A DNA stretch of 64,000 nt from JAOBAU01 sp034667465 (GTDB lineage: Bacteria > Acidobacteriota > Thermoanaerobaculia > Gp7-AA8). Below are positions 1-8,259 of the stretch, piece by piece. The notes below the pieces were generated by a model. The model saw only the letters and a program-made list of their open reading frames with translations. It was not told the DNA's origin and searched no databases. Position 1 is the first letter of the stretch, and every line of letters starts with the position of its first letter. A program made the translations under genes and the position numbers. Location of the stretch: contig JAXDJV010000002.1 in NCBI GenBank assembly GCA_034667465.1, positions 248,001-312,000 of the forward strand, given 5' to 3'.

Positions 1-2
1 TC

Positions 3-572
3 GGCGGCGCAAGCACGGCACCGACCGCCATCGAACAAAAGTGGAGCGGCGGATCGCAGGCCGCCGAAGCGACCGTCGTTGAACGGAAGTACGACGGCGG
101 CGCGGCCGCTGCGCCTGCGAAGAGCAAAACGCCGATGATCGCCGCGATCGCCGCGGTGCTCGTGATTGCGATCGCGGTTGGCGCCTGGTTCATGACGCGC
201 AAAGCGACGACACCCGTCGTTCCCGGACCGCAGCCGACCGCCAGCACCGAGATCACATCGACCGCGACGACTTCGCAGGGCGGCGTGATTCCGGCGAACC
301 AGGGCGTCCTGCTTCTCTCCGCGTCACCGTGGGGCGATCTCGACAAGATCGTTCGCAAAGACGACAACAAAAACGTCGACCTCAGCGAAGAGAAACGTTC
401 CACGCCGACGCGCATCGAGCTCGCGCCCGGCCAGTACGTCGTTTCCGTCACCGGACCGAAAGGAACGCAGACGGTCGACGTAAAGATCGACGCCGGCAAA
501 CCGACCGCGAAGAACCTCGAGCTCGACACCGTGAACTACGACGACCTCGAAAAGGAAGTGAACAAGCAATGA
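3..572 (+). CDS. C-terminal part of a single-pass membrane protein, possibly a Ser/Thr kinase tail (5' partial)
   Basis: The reading frame is open from the left edge, so the N-terminus lies outside the window. What is visible is an Ala/Gly-rich cytoplasmic linker, one transmembrane segment (AAIAAVLVIAIAVGAWF) followed by a positive MTRK, a Thr/Pro-rich spacer, and an extracytoplasmic domain of about 85 residues rich in beta-strand pattern. That domain carries a PEGA-like stretch (RIELAPGQYVVSVTGP). Linker, single membrane span and PEGA-like domain is the usual tail of bacterial Ser/Thr kinases, but no kinase residues lie in the window, so that identity is inference. The stop overlaps the start of the next gene as ATGA, so the two are probably translated together. 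Confidence 0.6.
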   Translation, partial: GGASTAPTAIEQKWSGGSQAAEATVVERKYDGGAAAAPAKSKTPMIAAIAAVLVIAIAVGAWFMTRKATTPVVPGPQPTASTEITSTATTSQGGVIPANQGVLLLSASPWGDLDKIVRKDDNKNVDLSEEKRSTPTRIELAPGQYVVSVTGPKGTQTVDVKIDAGKPTAKNLELDTVNYDDLEKEVNKQ

Positions 573-1630
573 GCTCTGCGGTCAAAGCTTCGTTCGCCGT
601 CGTGGCGATGCTGCTGACGGCGTCGATCGCCGCGGCATCGTGGTACGACGATTACGACGCCGGCGTGAACGCCGCGAAGTCAGGCAACTGGCAGGTCGTC
701 CTGTCGAAGATGTCGTCCGCGATCAAAGGGAATGCGAAGGAAAGCGACAAAGCGCGAACCTACGGCGCGATCTTCATCAACTATCACCCGTACTACTACC
801 GCGGCGTCGCGAACCTGAACCTCGGCCGCTACGACGATGCCATCAGCGACTTCGAAAAAGCGAGCGGACCGGGCGAAGAGAATCTCGGCTCGATCGGGGA
901 GCTGATTCAGCGCGCGAAGACGAAGCTCGCCGCGTCGTCGACACCCGAGCCGCAGCCGCCGCCGACTCCCGCACCGCAACCACGTCCGACTCCGCAGCCG
1001 CCAACTCCCGTTCCTGCACCGCAGCCTTCCGCGCCGGTCATCGATCCCGCGCTGCGCCAGCGCGCCGCGCAATCGATCAGTCAGGCGCGCGCGCGAATGG
1101 GCGCCGCGCAGGGACGCAAAGCAACCGTCGCTCCGCAGTTCTCGCAGGGCACGCAGTACCTCGCCGATGCAAACTCGCGCAATGCGAACGCGCGATCGAA
1201 TGACGATCTCAACGCCGTCATCGCATCGGCCGACAACGCCACGATGATGTTCGATGCCGCGCCGGCGCCGGGTGCGCCGCCCGCACCGATGCCGACTCCG
1301 ATCCCGACGCCGAAAGCGACGTCCGCCGCGACCACGGTGCTCGCCGACTATCAGCCGGTGCTGCGCCGCGCGCTGCGCAACTACTTCAACGGCGAGTTCG
1401 AGCTCGCCGCGCGCGACTTCGAATCACTCTCGCAACAGCTTCCCAAGAACGGCTGGATCTGGGCGTTCCTCGGCGCGTCGCAGTATTCGCAGTACGCGTT
1501 CGAAGCCGACGAGACGTTCCGCCGCCGCGCATTCGAGTCGTTCAAGAAAGCGAAGCAGTACGGACGACGCGAACTGCCGGAGAAGTACTTCTCGCGTCGC
1601 ATTCGCCGCGCGTTCGAGAACGCGGGTTAG
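569..1630 (+). CDS. Exported TPR and proline-rich protein
   Basis: 353 residues. The ATG overlaps the upstream stop, and this start gives a clear signal peptide (MSSAVKASFAVVAMLLTASIAAAS). Three regions follow: an N-terminal TPR-like helical region (YYYRGVANLNLGRYDDAISDFEKA at about residues 70-95), a Pro/Gln/Thr-rich linker near residues 130-160 with a second one around 235-255, and a C-terminal helical repeat with the sequence YFNGEFELAARDF. The family probably scaffolds protein contacts in the periplasm. Its coupling to the preceding membrane protein suggests a shared envelope process. A much longer upstream extension is open in the same frame but has no start signal and is not supported. 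Confidence 0.75.
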   Translation: MSSAVKASFAVVAMLLTASIAAASWYDDYDAGVNAAKSGNWQVVLSKMSSAIKGNAKESDKARTYGAIFINYHPYYYRGVANLNLGRYDDAISDFEKASGPGEENLGSIGELIQRAKTKLAASSTPEPQPPPTPAPQPRPTPQPPTPVPAPQPSAPVIDPALRQRAAQSISQARARMGAAQGRKATVAPQFSQGTQYLADANSRNANARSNDDLNAVIASADNATMMFDAAPAPGAPPAPMPTPIPTPKATSAATTVLADYQPVLRRALRNYFNGEFELAARDFESLSQQLPKNGWIWAFLGASQYSQYAFEADETFRRRAFESFKKAKQYGRRELPEKYFSRRIRRAFENAG

Positions 1631-1640
1631 CCGGCAAACG

Positions 1641-1671
1641 AAAAAGACTCCGGAGAACCCGGAGCCTTTTT
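1641..1671. terminator. Bidirectional intrinsic terminator
   Basis: AAAAAG, a CTCCGG stem (1648-1653), the 5-base loop AGAAC, CCGGAG (1659-1664) and CTTTTT. Runs of A before and T after the stem let it work on both strands. It sits between the convergent TPR protein gene and the H1-like gene. Confidence 0.85.
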
Positions 1672-1693
1672 CGTTGATCGAAGCTGGCGAAAA

Positions 1694-2353
1694 CTAAAGC
1701 GAACCGTTACCGCCGGCATCGCCACCGCCGGACATCCCTTTGCCTTCATCGCCGCCGCCGAAGAGCGAGCCGACCGATGAATCCTTCACCTGCTCGACGA
1801 CGCGACTGATCACGCTGCGCGCTTTCGAGCCGGCGCCTGCACGACGTGCTGCAACCGTTGCCGCCGCTGCACCACCGGCCACCACGGCCGCCGCTGCAAC
1901 TTTGCGCACGGTTGACTTCCGCTTGCGAGCTTTGGCCGCAGCGCGACCGCCTTTCGCAGCAGCAGCCTTTTTGGCTGGCGACGCCTTCTTTGCAGACGAA
2001 GCTTTCTTCGAAGAGGCAGACGCTTTCTTTGCAGAAGCGCCACCACCTCCGCCCCGTCCTCCAGCTCCGCCGCGAGAGCCGGAGCTCCTGGAGCCACCCT
2101 TTTTAGCGGACTTCTTTCCGCCGCCCGCTTTCTTTGCGCCACCAGCCTTCTTGGCTGACGACTTCTTTGCGCCGCCGGCTTTCTTCGCGGACGACTTTTT
2201 GGCCGAGGAGGCCTTCTTGCTGCTGGAAGCTTTCTTTGCGGAAGCTTTCTTCGCCGGCGCTGCCTTCTTTGCCGAAGACTTCTTTGCGGACGACTTACCA
2301 GCTGACTTCTTTGCGGACGACTTCTTTGACGCAGAACCTTTCTTTGCAGCCAT
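1694..2353 (-). CDS. Lys/Ala/Ser-rich histone H1-like protein
   Basis: 219 residues, of which the first 150 are almost entirely KKSSAKK, KKAGGAKK and KKASSAKK repeats, broken by a Gly/Arg/Ser patch near residues 90-105. Residues about 150-170 form an alanine/valine-rich stretch (VRKVAAAAVVAGGAAAATVA), followed by a short acidic, glycine-rich tail ending GGNGSL. The repeat resembles the C-terminal tail of eukaryotic histone H1 and bacterial H1-like or AlgP-type proteins that bind DNA non-specifically. The Ala/Val stretch could be a membrane anchor or a helix; I cannot decide. A good Shine-Dalgarno (AAGGAGAG) lies 6 bases before the ATG. It is divergent from the PBP gene, sharing about 110 bp of upstream DNA. 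Chromatin binding is inference. Confidence 0.8.
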   Translation of the reverse strand: MAAKKGSASKKSSAKKSAGKSSAKKSSAKKAAPAKKASAKKASSSKKASSAKKSSAKKAGGAKKSSAKKAGGAKKAGGGKKSAKKGGSRSSGSRGGAGGRGGGGGASAKKASASSKKASSAKKASPAKKAAAAKGGRAAAKARKRKSTVRKVAAAAVVAGGAAAATVAARRAGAGSKARSVISRVVEQVKDSSVGSLFGGGDEGKGMSGGGDAGGNGSL

Positions 2354-2464
2354 TGCTTTCTCTCCTTATTTCAAAACATGTAGGTTGGGGAGCCGTACTG
2401 TTTGAATTGCAGAGTCGCATGCCTGCGTGGCAACTGCGTTGCACGAATTTCAATGTAGACGAAG

Positions 2465-4627
2465 ATGCAACGATTGTCACGTTCGATCCGGCTTCCACGA
2501 TGGAGCGTCGCAATCGCGATCGCGATCTTCATCGCGTTCTACTCCTGCTGCTTCTACCTTTTCATTCTCAATCGACGTCTCACACGCGAGCTCGTGCGAC
2601 ACACATGGCGCGAGCCGACGATCATCGAATCGGTGGCGCACGATCGCAGCGTTGAAGTCGCGCGACTCTACGGCGTCGACTGGCGCATCACGCCGCTCGT
2701 CTCCATCGAGTCGCTGCCGCCGCATGTTCCCGCCGCGTTTCTCGCCGCGGAAGACGTCCGCTTTCGTCATCATCCCGGCATCGATCCGATCGGCATGGCG
2801 CGCGCGCTGATGCGCAACGTGCGCGCGGGCGGCATCGCGCAGGGCGGCTCGACGATCGATCAGCAGATCGTGAAGGGACGCTTCCTTTCGCAGGAGCGCA
2901 CGTGGCGACGCAAGTTCACCGAGATCGCACTCGCGCTGCTGCTCGACGCGCGCATGTCGAAAGACGAGATCCTCGAGATCTACCTCAACGACGTCTACCT
3001 CGGGCACAGCGAAGGCCGTCCGATTCTCGGCATCGACGAAGCGTCGCGCATCTACTTCAACAAACCGCCGTCGCGATTGCGCGCGGATGAAGCCGCCCTC
3101 CTCGCCGGAATCATTCGCGCACCGAATCGCGACACGCCGGAGAAACATGCCGATGTCGCGCGCGTCCGGCGCGACGCCATTCTTCGCGTGATGCGCGATC
3201 GCAACTGGATCGACGAAACGCAGTTTCAGTCGGCGCTCACACGCGACGTCGAGTTCGCTCGCGGCTCGATGCCGCAGGCGCCGTTCCCCTTCTATCTCCG
3301 CGCGCTGCGCAGCGAAGTCGTGAAAGAGCTCGGCATCCGTCCGATCATCGAAGGAGGATTGCGCATCGTCTGCGAGCTCGATCCGGTCGCGCAGCGCGCA
3401 GCCGAGCGCGTCGCCGGTCACGCGCCGGCGCAACTCGAATCGCGCTACTCGTGGATCCGCTCGCAGTCGCGCAACGAACCGCTGCAGGTCGCGATTCTCT
3501 CCGTCGATCCGCGCAGCGGCGGCATTCGCGCGCTCGTCGGCGGATCGGACTACGACCTCTCGCCATTCGATCGCACGTCGAACATGCGACGCCAGCCCGG
3601 CTCCGCGTTCAAGACGTTCGCGTATCTCGCCGCGATTCAGTCGAAGCAGGCCACGCCCGCATCGCTGCTGCTCGACGCGCCGGTCTCGATCGACGTCAAC
3701 GAAAAGGAGACGTGGGAGCCGCACAACTACGACCAGCAATATCGCGGACGCGTCACCGTGCGCGAAGCGTTCGAGAAATCGCTCAACGTGCCGACCGTGC
3801 GACTCACGCAGCAGGTCGGACTCGGACGCGTCATCACCACCGCCGAGCACTTCGGCTTCAGCGAAGAGTTCGCGCGCATTCCTGCGCTCCCGCTCGGCGT
3901 CACCGAAGTGACGATGCGCGAGCTGACCGCGGCGTACACGCCGTTCCCGAATCTCGGCGAGCGCGTCGAGCCGTACGTCGTGCGCGGCATCTTCGATCAT
4001 CGCGGCAAAACGTTGTACGAGCACGAGGCGAAACCGAAACGGGTCGCGCGCGCCGACGCGACGTACGTCATGCACTCGCTGCTGCGCGGCGTCGTGCAGC
4101 GCGGCACTGCATCACGTCTCAAACGCTACGGCCTCGGTTACGTCGCCGGCAAAACCGGCACCACGAACGACTATCGCGACGCGTGGTTCGTCGGCTACAC
4201 GCCCGACATCGTCACGACCGTCTGGCTCGGCTTCGATCACGGCGCGCCGCTGCGACTCTCATCCGGCGAAGCAGCGATTCCGATCTGGGGCGCGTACATG
4301 AGCGCCTTCCCGCACGATCGCAACGAAGTGCAGCCGCCGCCCGGCGTCACGTTCCGCAACATCGATCCCGACACCGGCATGTTGTGGGACGAGGATTGTC
4401 CCGGCCCGCTGCGCGAAGTCTTTCTCAACGGCACCGCACCGACGCGACACTGTCCGCGCGGCATGCTCGGCGCAGTCGTTCGCAAAGTCTTCTTCGATCG
4501 CGATCACTTCGATGAGCCGGCCGCGATCACGTTCGATCAGTTCCGCAGATGGGCGGCGGAAGTCGATCGCAATCGAAAGGAAGTCGAGCGCGGCATCGGA
4601 GTGCTGAAGCGAATCTTCGGCAACTAA
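2465..4627 (+). CDS. Class A penicillin-binding protein (glycosyltransferase/transpeptidase)
   Basis: 720 residues. Bifunctional enzyme that polymerises lipid II into glycan strands and cross-links the peptides, anchored outside the inner membrane. One transmembrane segment lies at about residues 13-35. The GT51 domain shows the catalytic motif AAEDVRFRHHPGID with Glu96, then QGGSTIDQQ and RRKFTEI with Glu153. The transpeptidase domain has the nucleophile motif GSAFK (Ser380, Lys383), KSLN (Ser439, Asn441) and KTG (563-565), so all catalytic motifs are intact. Its length is slightly short for PBP1A and close to PBP1C-like enzymes; the exact subclass is unsettled. It is monocistronic, and its last four bases overlap the stop of the convergent gene. 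Confidence 0.93.
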   Translation: MQRLSRSIRLPRWSVAIAIAIFIAFYSCCFYLFILNRRLTRELVRHTWREPTIIESVAHDRSVEVARLYGVDWRITPLVSIESLPPHVPAAFLAAEDVRFRHHPGIDPIGMARALMRNVRAGGIAQGGSTIDQQIVKGRFLSQERTWRRKFTEIALALLLDARMSKDEILEIYLNDVYLGHSEGRPILGIDEASRIYFNKPPSRLRADEAALLAGIIRAPNRDTPEKHADVARVRRDAILRVMRDRNWIDETQFQSALTRDVEFARGSMPQAPFPFYLRALRSEVVKELGIRPIIEGGLRIVCELDPVAQRAAERVAGHAPAQLESRYSWIRSQSRNEPLQVAILSVDPRSGGIRALVGGSDYDLSPFDRTSNMRRQPGSAFKTFAYLAAIQSKQATPASLLLDAPVSIDVNEKETWEPHNYDQQYRGRVTVREAFEKSLNVPTVRLTQQVGLGRVITTAEHFGFSEEFARIPALPLGVTEVTMRELTAAYTPFPNLGERVEPYVVRGIFDHRGKTLYEHEAKPKRVARADATYVMHSLLRGVVQRGTASRLKRYGLGYVAGKTGTTNDYRDAWFVGYTPDIVTTVWLGFDHGAPLRLSSGEAAIPIWGAYMSAFPHDRNEVQPPPGVTFRNIDPDTGMLWDEDCPGPLREVFLNGTAPTRHCPRGMLGAVVRKVFFDRDHFDEPAAITFDQFRRWAAEVDRNRKEVERGIGVLKRIFGN

Positions 4628-6144
4628 TGACGCGCGACGCGTCCGCGCGACTGTCCGCCCGGCACCGTTCCCCACCACATCGCCCAGACCGTTCGCGAGT
4701 ACGACGGAAACTCCGCCGACGGATACAGACCGACGAGCCAGAAATCGCGATCGTTCATCGGATCGACGGCGGCCGTCGTGTAGTCGCCCCAGCGCTGCGT
4801 GTAGTAAACGCCTTCGCCCGCTTTCAGATCGACCGGACCACGCACCGCGCCGGAGCTGTCGACAAAGAGATAAGCAGCCGACGGATATTGCGTCGCCGAC
4901 ATCCTGCAGAAACCGATCAGCGCTTCGTGATTGCGATTCACGGCCAGCGACGGAAATGAGAAGTACGTCGAGCCGGTCGGCTCATCGAGCAGCGATACGC
5001 GCGGTGCGCCCGCGCCGTTCAGCGGAACCGTCCAGAGCGCGATGACCGAGCGCGGCAGGCTGCTTCCCGCGACTCCGGCCTGATGCACGACCCACAACGT
5101 TCCGTCGCGCACGATGCAGTACTGCAGCCGGATGTCGCCGACATCCATCAGCGGTTTCGTCACGCCCAGCTGCGGCCCGCTCGCCGCGAGAAATCCGTCG
5201 AAGTAGACAGACGATCGATATGTCTCGAGAGCGGTGATCGTCGTCTGACTGACGGTGAAAAGGCGGATGTATCCGGCGTCGGGAAAGTCGACGAGATTAA
5301 TGTCGGAGGTGTCGTCGAGGTTCGTCACCGGCACGAGGTCGTACCTGCTGTCGCGAATCATTCGATACGGCAGCGCGGTGCGTGTGTCGCGAAGCGACGT
5401 ACGCGGGAAGATGAAGACTTCCGTTCCAACCGGCGAGTCTCCCGCAAACGTGCCGGTCGTGACGACGAGGGAGTCGCGTGTCAACGCGACGCGCGTGAAA
5501 TCGCCGTCGAGCAGATCGGCAGGGTCGATCGCGATCCGATAGCGATTCCAGGTCGCGGATGGATCGCCGCTCGCCGTGACAGCCACCATCAGCGCCGAGT
5601 GTGTGAAGTCGACGTCATAAAGACAGAGAAGGATCCAGCGATCGTTCGTCTTGTCGTAGGTGACGCGCGGATCGTAGAGAAAGCCGTCGGGCGTCGACGG
5701 ATCGTGAAAGAACTGGTCGATTGACGACGACGCCAGCTGTTTGCCCGTTCGGTCGTGCACGACGACGGTCGTGTTCGAAATACTGACGATGTGAACAGGG
5801 CCGACAGCGCCTGACGCATCCGCCGGATACGTTCCCGGAGTTCCAAGCTGCGCGCGGAAGTTGACGCCGAGCGCCGGTGCCGGCGCGCTTGCCGCATTCA
5901 CCGTCACGATCGACGCCTTCGCTTCGATCGCGTTCGCCGACGTTGCGATTCGCGGGAGCGGCCGCTGATATTCGCGTCTGCGATCTCGCTCTTCACGTTC
6001 GCCGTGCGGAGGAACGGAGAACGCCGCCATTTCCTTCATCGTCGCGGCGTTCATCCGGATCGCGGAGGGCGAAACAGCCTCGGCGAACAGGGGCGAACAG
6101 AGAGCGGCTGCCGCCAGCGCGGCGCAGGAAATTGTCTTTCTCAT
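4624..6144 (-). CDS. Secreted protein of unknown function, probably beta-propeller-like
   Basis: 506 residues with a clean signal peptide (MRKTISCAALAAAALCSPLFAEA). The mature protein starts with a charged, Arg/Glu-rich segment (about residues 45-65) and then alternates short beta-strand-like stretches with aromatic and Asp-rich turns (YDPRVTYDKTNDRWIL, FPSLAVNRNHEALIGF, WGDYTTAAVDPMNDRDFW). This pattern resembles blades of secreted propeller proteins, in which an event or measurement is described per blade. I recognise no catalytic motif and give no function. The C-terminus is basic (GGQSRGRVARH). Its start region faces the promoter of the HMT-MTHFR gene. Confidence 0.7.
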   Translation of the reverse strand: MRKTISCAALAAAALCSPLFAEAVSPSAIRMNAATMKEMAAFSVPPHGEREERDRRREYQRPLPRIATSANAIEAKASIVTVNAASAPAPALGVNFRAQLGTPGTYPADASGAVGPVHIVSISNTTVVVHDRTGKQLASSSIDQFFHDPSTPDGFLYDPRVTYDKTNDRWILLCLYDVDFTHSALMVAVTASGDPSATWNRYRIAIDPADLLDGDFTRVALTRDSLVVTTGTFAGDSPVGTEVFIFPRTSLRDTRTALPYRMIRDSRYDLVPVTNLDDTSDINLVDFPDAGYIRLFTVSQTTITALETYRSSVYFDGFLAASGPQLGVTKPLMDVGDIRLQYCIVRDGTLWVVHQAGVAGSSLPRSVIALWTVPLNGAGAPRVSLLDEPTGSTYFSFPSLAVNRNHEALIGFCRMSATQYPSAAYLFVDSSGAVRGPVDLKAGEGVYYTQRWGDYTTAAVDPMNDRDFWLVGLYPSAEFPSYSRTVWAMWWGTVPGGQSRGRVARH

Positions 6145-6156
6145 GGGAAGGTCCGT

Positions 6157-6185
6157 TTGACAACACTACGAGCGCCGACTAGATT
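6157..6185 (+). promoter_or_regulatory. Sigma-70-type promoter for the SAM riboswitch leader
   Basis: A perfect -35 box TTGACA (6157-6162), a 17-base spacer, and a -10 box TAGATT (6180-6185). The predicted transcription start, near 6192, is directly at the 5' edge of the riboswitch aptamer, which supports both calls. Confidence 0.7.
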
Positions 6186-6193
6186 ACCTCCAA

Positions 6194-6246
6194 CGCTGGA
6201 GTGATTTGGGGTCGCTTGCAACCAGCATAAAAAAAGCTAAATCGCC
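6194..6246 (+). promoter_or_regulatory. SAM-II (SAM_alpha) type riboswitch aptamer
   Basis: The sequence has the conserved blocks of the SAM-II riboswitch in order. P1 is GCTGG (6195-6199) with CCAGC (6222-6226). The P1 loop contains GATTT (6203-6207) and TTGCAA (6216-6221). Downstream come ATAAA and AGCTAAA (6235-6241). A pseudoknot can form between loop GCTT (6214-6217) and AAGC (6234-6237). SAM-II RNAs bind S-adenosylmethionine and repress methionine genes when it is plentiful. The aptamer begins at the predicted transcript start and is followed by a terminator and a methionine-cycle gene, all of which fit. Recognised from memory of the family consensus; a covariance-model score was not computed. 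Confidence 0.8.
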
Positions 6247-6271
6247 GCTTGTTGTCGATCCGCTTTCGACC

Positions 6272-6302
6272 GGCCCCGCGTTCTCCGACGTGGGGCCTTT
6301 TT
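6272..6302 (+). terminator. Intrinsic terminator in the riboswitch leader
   Basis: A 9-bp stem (GGCCCCGCG, 6272-6280, with CGTGGGGCC, 6289-6297, one G-T pair), an 8-base loop and a run of T. It ends only 4 bases before the ATG at 6307. The only purine-rich stretch that could act as a Shine-Dalgarno (TGGGG) is inside the 3' arm, so the hairpin could block transcription, translation or both. It is the likely expression platform of the aptamer. Confidence 0.8.
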
Positions 6303-6306
6303 CTTT

Positions 6307-8175
6307 ATGCAGGATTTCGTACAGGCAATCGCAGACGAGCACGTCTACCTCTTCGACGGCGCAATGGGGACGATGCTCTACTCAAAGGGCGTCTTCATCA
6401 ACAAGTGCTACGACGAGCTGAATCTCCGCAATCCGGAGATCGTGCTCGAAGTCCACAAACAGTACGTCCGATCCGGCGCCGAGATTCTCGAGACCAACAC
6501 ATACGGCGCGAACCGCGTGAAGCTGCGCGGCTTCGGCATCGAAGACGAGCTGCGCGACATCAACATACGCGCCGTCGAGCTGGCGCGCAAAGCGGCCGGC
6601 GATTCCGTCTACGTCGCAGGCGCCATCGGCCCGCTCGGCATTCGTCTCGAACCATATGGGCCGACCGCCATCGAAGAGGCGCGCGAGTTCTTCCGCGAAC
6701 AGGCCAGCGCGCTGCGCGAAGCGGGCGTCGATCTCTTCGTGCTGGAGACCTTCTCCAACATCGTCGAGATCGAGCAGGCCATCGCCGCGATCCGCGAGAT
6801 CAGCAACATTCCGGTCATCGCGCAGATGACGGTCGGCACCGACGCGCGAACGATCTACGGCGACACGCCGTCGCTCATCGCTCAACGACTCGACTCTGCC
6901 GGCGCCGACGTGATCGGTCTCAACTGCTCGGTCGGTCCCGACGTCATGCTCGATGCCGTCGAAGAGATGACCGCGATCTCCGCGAAGAAAATCTCCGCGC
7001 AGCCGAACGCCGGTCTGCCGCGCGACGTCAACGGCCGCCAGATGTACATGGCTTCGCCCGATTACATGGCGAAGTATGCGAAGCGGCTGATCCACAAAGG
7101 CGTGAAGTTCCTCGGCGGCTGCTGCGGCACGACGCCCGAGCACATCAAAGTGATGGCCGACGCCGTCCGTCCGCTTTCACCGCGCCGCTCGTTCATCATC
7201 GTCGAGCGCGATCCCGCCGTCGAAAAACCGCAGGGACAGGAGCCAGTCGCGTTCGCATCGCGCTCGAACTGGGGCCGCAAAATCGCCGCCGGCGAATTCG
7301 TGACGACGATCGAGATCACGCCGCCGAAAGGTCCGAACGCCGACGCCATGATCAAGTCGGTGCACTCGATCAAAGAAGCGGGCGTCGACGCCGTCAACGT
7401 GCCGGACGGACCGCGCGCGCAAAATCGAATGGGCGCGATCGCCGTCTCCGTGCTGCTGCAGCAGAAGGTCGGCATCGAGCCGGTCCTTCATTACTGTTGT
7501 CGCGACCGCAATCTTCTCGGCATGCATTCCGATCTGCTCGGATGCGCCGCGCTCGGCATTCGCAACCTGCTCCTCATCACCGGCGATCCTCCGAAGATGG
7601 GACCGTATCCCGACGCCACCGCCGTCTTCGACATCGATTCGATCGGGCTCACGAACATGGTGAACCTGATGAATCACGGACTCGATCTCGGCGGCAATCC
7701 GTTCGGCGAACCGACGTCGTTCACGATCGGCGTCGGCGTCAATCCCGGCCATCTCGATCTCGATCTGGAGTTGCGCCGCCTCGACTGGAAAGTGAAAGCG
7801 GGCGCGGAGTACGCGATCACGCAGCCGGTCTTCGACGTTCGGCAGCTCGAGCATTTTCTCGATCGCATCGCGCCGATGAAACTGCCGGTCGTCGCCGGCA
7901 TCTGGCCGCTGCTCTCGTATCGCAACGCGCAGTTCATGAACAACGAAGTGCCCGGCGTATCGGTGCCCGATGACGTGATGGAACGGATGCGCATCGCGAG
8001 CGAGAAGAGCAAAGAGCACGGCTTGCGCGAAGGCGTCTCGATCGCACGCGACACACTTGCACAGGTACGCGCGCGAGTTGCGGGAGTGCAGGTGTCGGCG
8101 CCGCTGGGAAGGGTTGATCTCGCGCTGCAGGTGTTTGAGGGTTTGGTCGAGAAACGGTTCGCCACGTCATCCTGA
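6307..8175 (+). CDS. Bifunctional homocysteine S-methyltransferase / 5,10-methylenetetrahydrofolate reductase
   Basis: 622 residues, the usual length of the YitJ-type fusion. Residues 1 to about 290 are a cobalamin-independent homocysteine methyltransferase barrel with the zinc ligands Cys207 (GLNCSVGP) and Cys272-Cys273 (GGCCGTTPEH). Residues about 325-600 are a flavin-dependent MTHFR domain (TIEITPPKGPNAD, LLITGDPPKMG, AEYAITQPVFD). Together they make the methyl group carrier and pass a methyl to homocysteine, giving methionine. It is under a SAM-II-type riboswitch. In Bacillus subtilis the orthologue yitJ is controlled by the unrelated S-box (SAM-I) riboswitch. The final codons lie inside the left arm of the palindromic repeat that follows. 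Confidence 0.95.
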   Translation: MQDFVQAIADEHVYLFDGAMGTMLYSKGVFINKCYDELNLRNPEIVLEVHKQYVRSGAEILETNTYGANRVKLRGFGIEDELRDINIRAVELARKAAGDSVYVAGAIGPLGIRLEPYGPTAIEEAREFFREQASALREAGVDLFVLETFSNIVEIEQAIAAIREISNIPVIAQMTVGTDARTIYGDTPSLIAQRLDSAGADVIGLNCSVGPDVMLDAVEEMTAISAKKISAQPNAGLPRDVNGRQMYMASPDYMAKYAKRLIHKGVKFLGGCCGTTPEHIKVMADAVRPLSPRRSFIIVERDPAVEKPQGQEPVAFASRSNWGRKIAAGEFVTTIEITPPKGPNADAMIKSVHSIKEAGVDAVNVPDGPRAQNRMGAIAVSVLLQQKVGIEPVLHYCCRDRNLLGMHSDLLGCAALGIRNLLLITGDPPKMGPYPDATAVFDIDSIGLTNMVNLMNHGLDLGGNPFGEPTSFTIGVGVNPGHLDLDLELRRLDWKVKAGAEYAITQPVFDVRQLEHFLDRIAPMKLPVVAGIWPLLSYRNAQFMNNEVPGVSVPDDVMERMRIASEKSKEHGLREGVSIARDTLAQVRARVAGVQVSAPLGRVDLALQVFEGLVEKRFATSS

Positions 8176-8259
8176 GCGTAGCGAAGGATCCGGGCGGGCG
8201 GGGCGGGATACTGTTGTTCTGCCCCGCCCGCCCGGATCCCTCGCTACGCTCGGGATGAC
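8166..8259. repeat. Stop-to-stop palindromic intergenic repeat, copy 1
   Basis: Two inverted arms of 39 bases (8166-8204 and 8221-8259), matching at 37 positions, around a 16-base loop. The left arm begins GTCATCCTGAGCGTAGCG and continues into a GC-rich GGCGGGC stretch. The arm contains the stop codon of the upstream gene (8173-8175) and the other arm ends at the stop codon of the convergent phosphatase gene. Copies 2 and 3 lie at 50838-50930 and 54376-54462. It could act as a bidirectional terminator or as a REP-like mobile palindrome. Confidence 0.85.

Noticed and set aside
1694..2353. Repetitive DNA suggesting a CRISPR-like or minisatellite array
   Set aside because: The repeats are in-frame Lys/Ala/Ser codons of one coding region, irregular in length, with no spacers.
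6160..6271. SAH riboswitch before the HMT-MTHFR gene
   Set aside because: The GAGCGC-TGCAAC core is not present; the GATTT/TTGCAA/ATAAA/AGCTAAA blocks with a P1 stem fit SAM-II instead.
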